Source: Strix aluco
Lineage: Eukaryota > Chordata > Aves > Strigiformes > Strigidae
Assembly: GCF_031877795.1 (NCBI RefSeq)
Contig: NW_027436512.1
Span: 2,261,407 to 2,325,406 of the forward strand
Direction of reading: 5' to 3'
DNA: 64,000 nt
Shown here piece by piece: positions 62,810-64,000 of the stretch; positions within the stretch are counted from its first letter, which is position 1, and every line of letters begins with the position of its first letter. Made by a program: the position numbers and the translations under genes. The notes under the pieces are model-generated. The model was not told the DNA's origin. It ran no database searches and was given only the letters and a program-made list of their open reading frames with translations.

Positions 62810-64000
62810 GTAAGTGTGGGCCCCCGCCGGCAGGCCGCGGCCTAGGCTCGGCCGCGGTGGTGCTGGGCCTGGCTTAGCCTACCTCTCCTTATCTCGCCGC
62901 GGCGCTGCCCGGGTCGGGCGGCGGGCCTAGTCCGGTACCCGATCTCGCCGTGTCATACGGGCTCTGAGGAGGTTGGGGTGGGGCTGGGATGGGTCGCTCC
63001 TCGCGCGCGCTCGGCCAGGCGAGTGCCCGCAGGGGGGCCCCGTGCGCCGCCGCCCATCCCCCCATCCTCCCCGGGAAGTGTCGAGTCATGGGGGGGGCGA
63101 GGCGAGGCCTGGCCAGGCTGGGCCTCCCGCTGGGCCCTGGTCGTGCCCCCGCCCGGGCTACGCCTCAGTCCGGGGAGGCCTTTGTCTTCCAGGCCCGGGA
63201 GCGCTGGAGAAAGCGGCGGAGCGGCTGGCAGGGCAGCGAGGGGGGGGTAGGAGGGAGAGGCATAGGCATGTCCCGGCCTCCTTCCCGCAGGCCCGCAGCA
63301 GCCCTCGGGTCGGAGCTAGAAGTGACTTGGCATTAGCAGAGGCAGACATGTTGTGCCGGGCTGGCCTTTGTGACAGATAAGGCAATCGGCTATATTTTCG
63401 TCTCCAGGGTCTTGCCTCATTCTGTTTTCAGTTCCAGGCTGAGGATCATTTTTTGTGCTCCTCAAAAATGAGTAATAACCGGTCTCCCAGTTCCCAGTCG
63501 ACATGTGCAAGCCACTTCATTGCCCCTTTAGAGGAGTAAAAATAGAACCTAAAGATAATTTCCCAAATCCAAGAATACTTTAAAGTGCCTCTGACGAGGC
63601 CAACAAGTCACTTAACTCCCTTTAGTGTCTGTGGTTTATCTTCTCCTTTTCTTTTGCAACTCCTGTAATTTAGACCTACTTGGTCCGACTAAGTCAGTTC
63701 CAACAAGATGTGCCAAGAGTTTAGTGTCTGCAGTAGAGCTTATGATGGAAGTGATGGTCTCAGAGGCATATTTTGAGTCTGAGTGAAGTGAACAGTGTCT
63801 TTAAAAAGAAATTTCTATTTTTGCAAAGTTCTCATCACATAGGGATCAACAAAAGTTACTCTGCAACGGGAAAACACTTACTTTTTAGTTGCAATTTTTG
63901 GGTAAATGCTGTTGACAGCCATCTTGCTGAATTGAGCTTTAGCACAGAGAGTAGCATTGCAAGAGCTAATAGAATGTGGTTTCTGAAGAGATCTTTGTTT
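62810..64000 (+). other. VCP intron 1 (start)
   Basis: Begins GTAAGTGTGG. The first 500 bp are CpG-rich, then AT-rich. Open frames here are GC artefacts; no acceptor with a plausible coding continuation was found. Confidence 0.55.

Noticed and set aside
61883-63380. Open frames of 90-195 codons around the CpG island
   Set aside because: Stop-poor because GC-rich; they cross the promoter, ATG or intron and match no domain.

Overview
The window looks like bird nuclear DNA that is almost entirely transposable elements. The bird call rests on two CR1 LINEs with their octamer tails, avian-type ERVL LTRs, retroviral env pieces of avian alpharetroviral type, and a first exon at 62793-62809 that matches the start of VCP (reads M-A-S-G-S then a GTAAGT donor). 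VCP is one of the genes kept on both Z and W in birds, and dense, nested, fairly young endogenous retroviruses (ERVs) are typical of the W. A W location is therefore plausible, but it is inference.

Layout. 1-499 is unassigned. ERV-A (500-7840, minus) is a gammaretrovirus-like provirus with a tRNA-Pro primer site, near-identical LTRs and a shredded, scrambled interior that contains another solo LTR. 7841-13289 is intergenic or intronic DNA with one ERVL solo LTR (9731-10330) and one possible host exon (11228-11470). A solo LTR lies near 13290-13773. ERV-B (14030-20797, minus) is an old betaretrovirus-like provirus with a foreign LTR fragment in its env region. 20799-23190 holds LTR fragments. 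Two CR1 elements meet tail to tail at 23191-26001 (plus) and 26126-29440 (minus). 29443-33520 holds LTR pieces, a young nested ERVL solo LTR and a CR1 tail.

ERV-C (34288-42246, minus; site duplication ATACAC) and ERV-D (43013-55190, plus; site duplication GTAAAC) are betaretrovirus-organised proviruses. Each has gag, dUTPase-protease and pol in three frames joined by -1 shifts, a tRNA-Trp primer site and an alpharetrovirus-type env transmembrane subunit. The gag, pro and pol frames of ERV-D are open. Its env is split by a 4.56 kb class III (ERVL/spuma-like) element, ERV-E (49585-54141, minus; site duplication CTCCT), which has a tRNA-Ser primer site and hairpin arrays in its LTRs. ERV-F (about 55387-58092, plus) is a short chimeric class I relic with mismatched LTRs. 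58093-62003 is unassigned DNA with two probable LTRs. 62004-64000 is the CpG-rich promoter, exon 1 and intron 1 of VCP.

The most interesting observation is a cysteine-rich open frame between pol and env in ERV-D (48590-49009). ERV-C has a recognisable homologue at the same place (35579-35941). The shared core is C-[KR]-P-W-V-[LF]-x2-C-x2-C-[DE]-[KR]-x2-W-R followed by a further CxxC, which suggests an undescribed zinc-binding accessory protein. The second is the tandem array of palindromic hairpins, with compensating stem changes, in the R region of the ERV-E LTRs (five units in one LTR, eight in the other).
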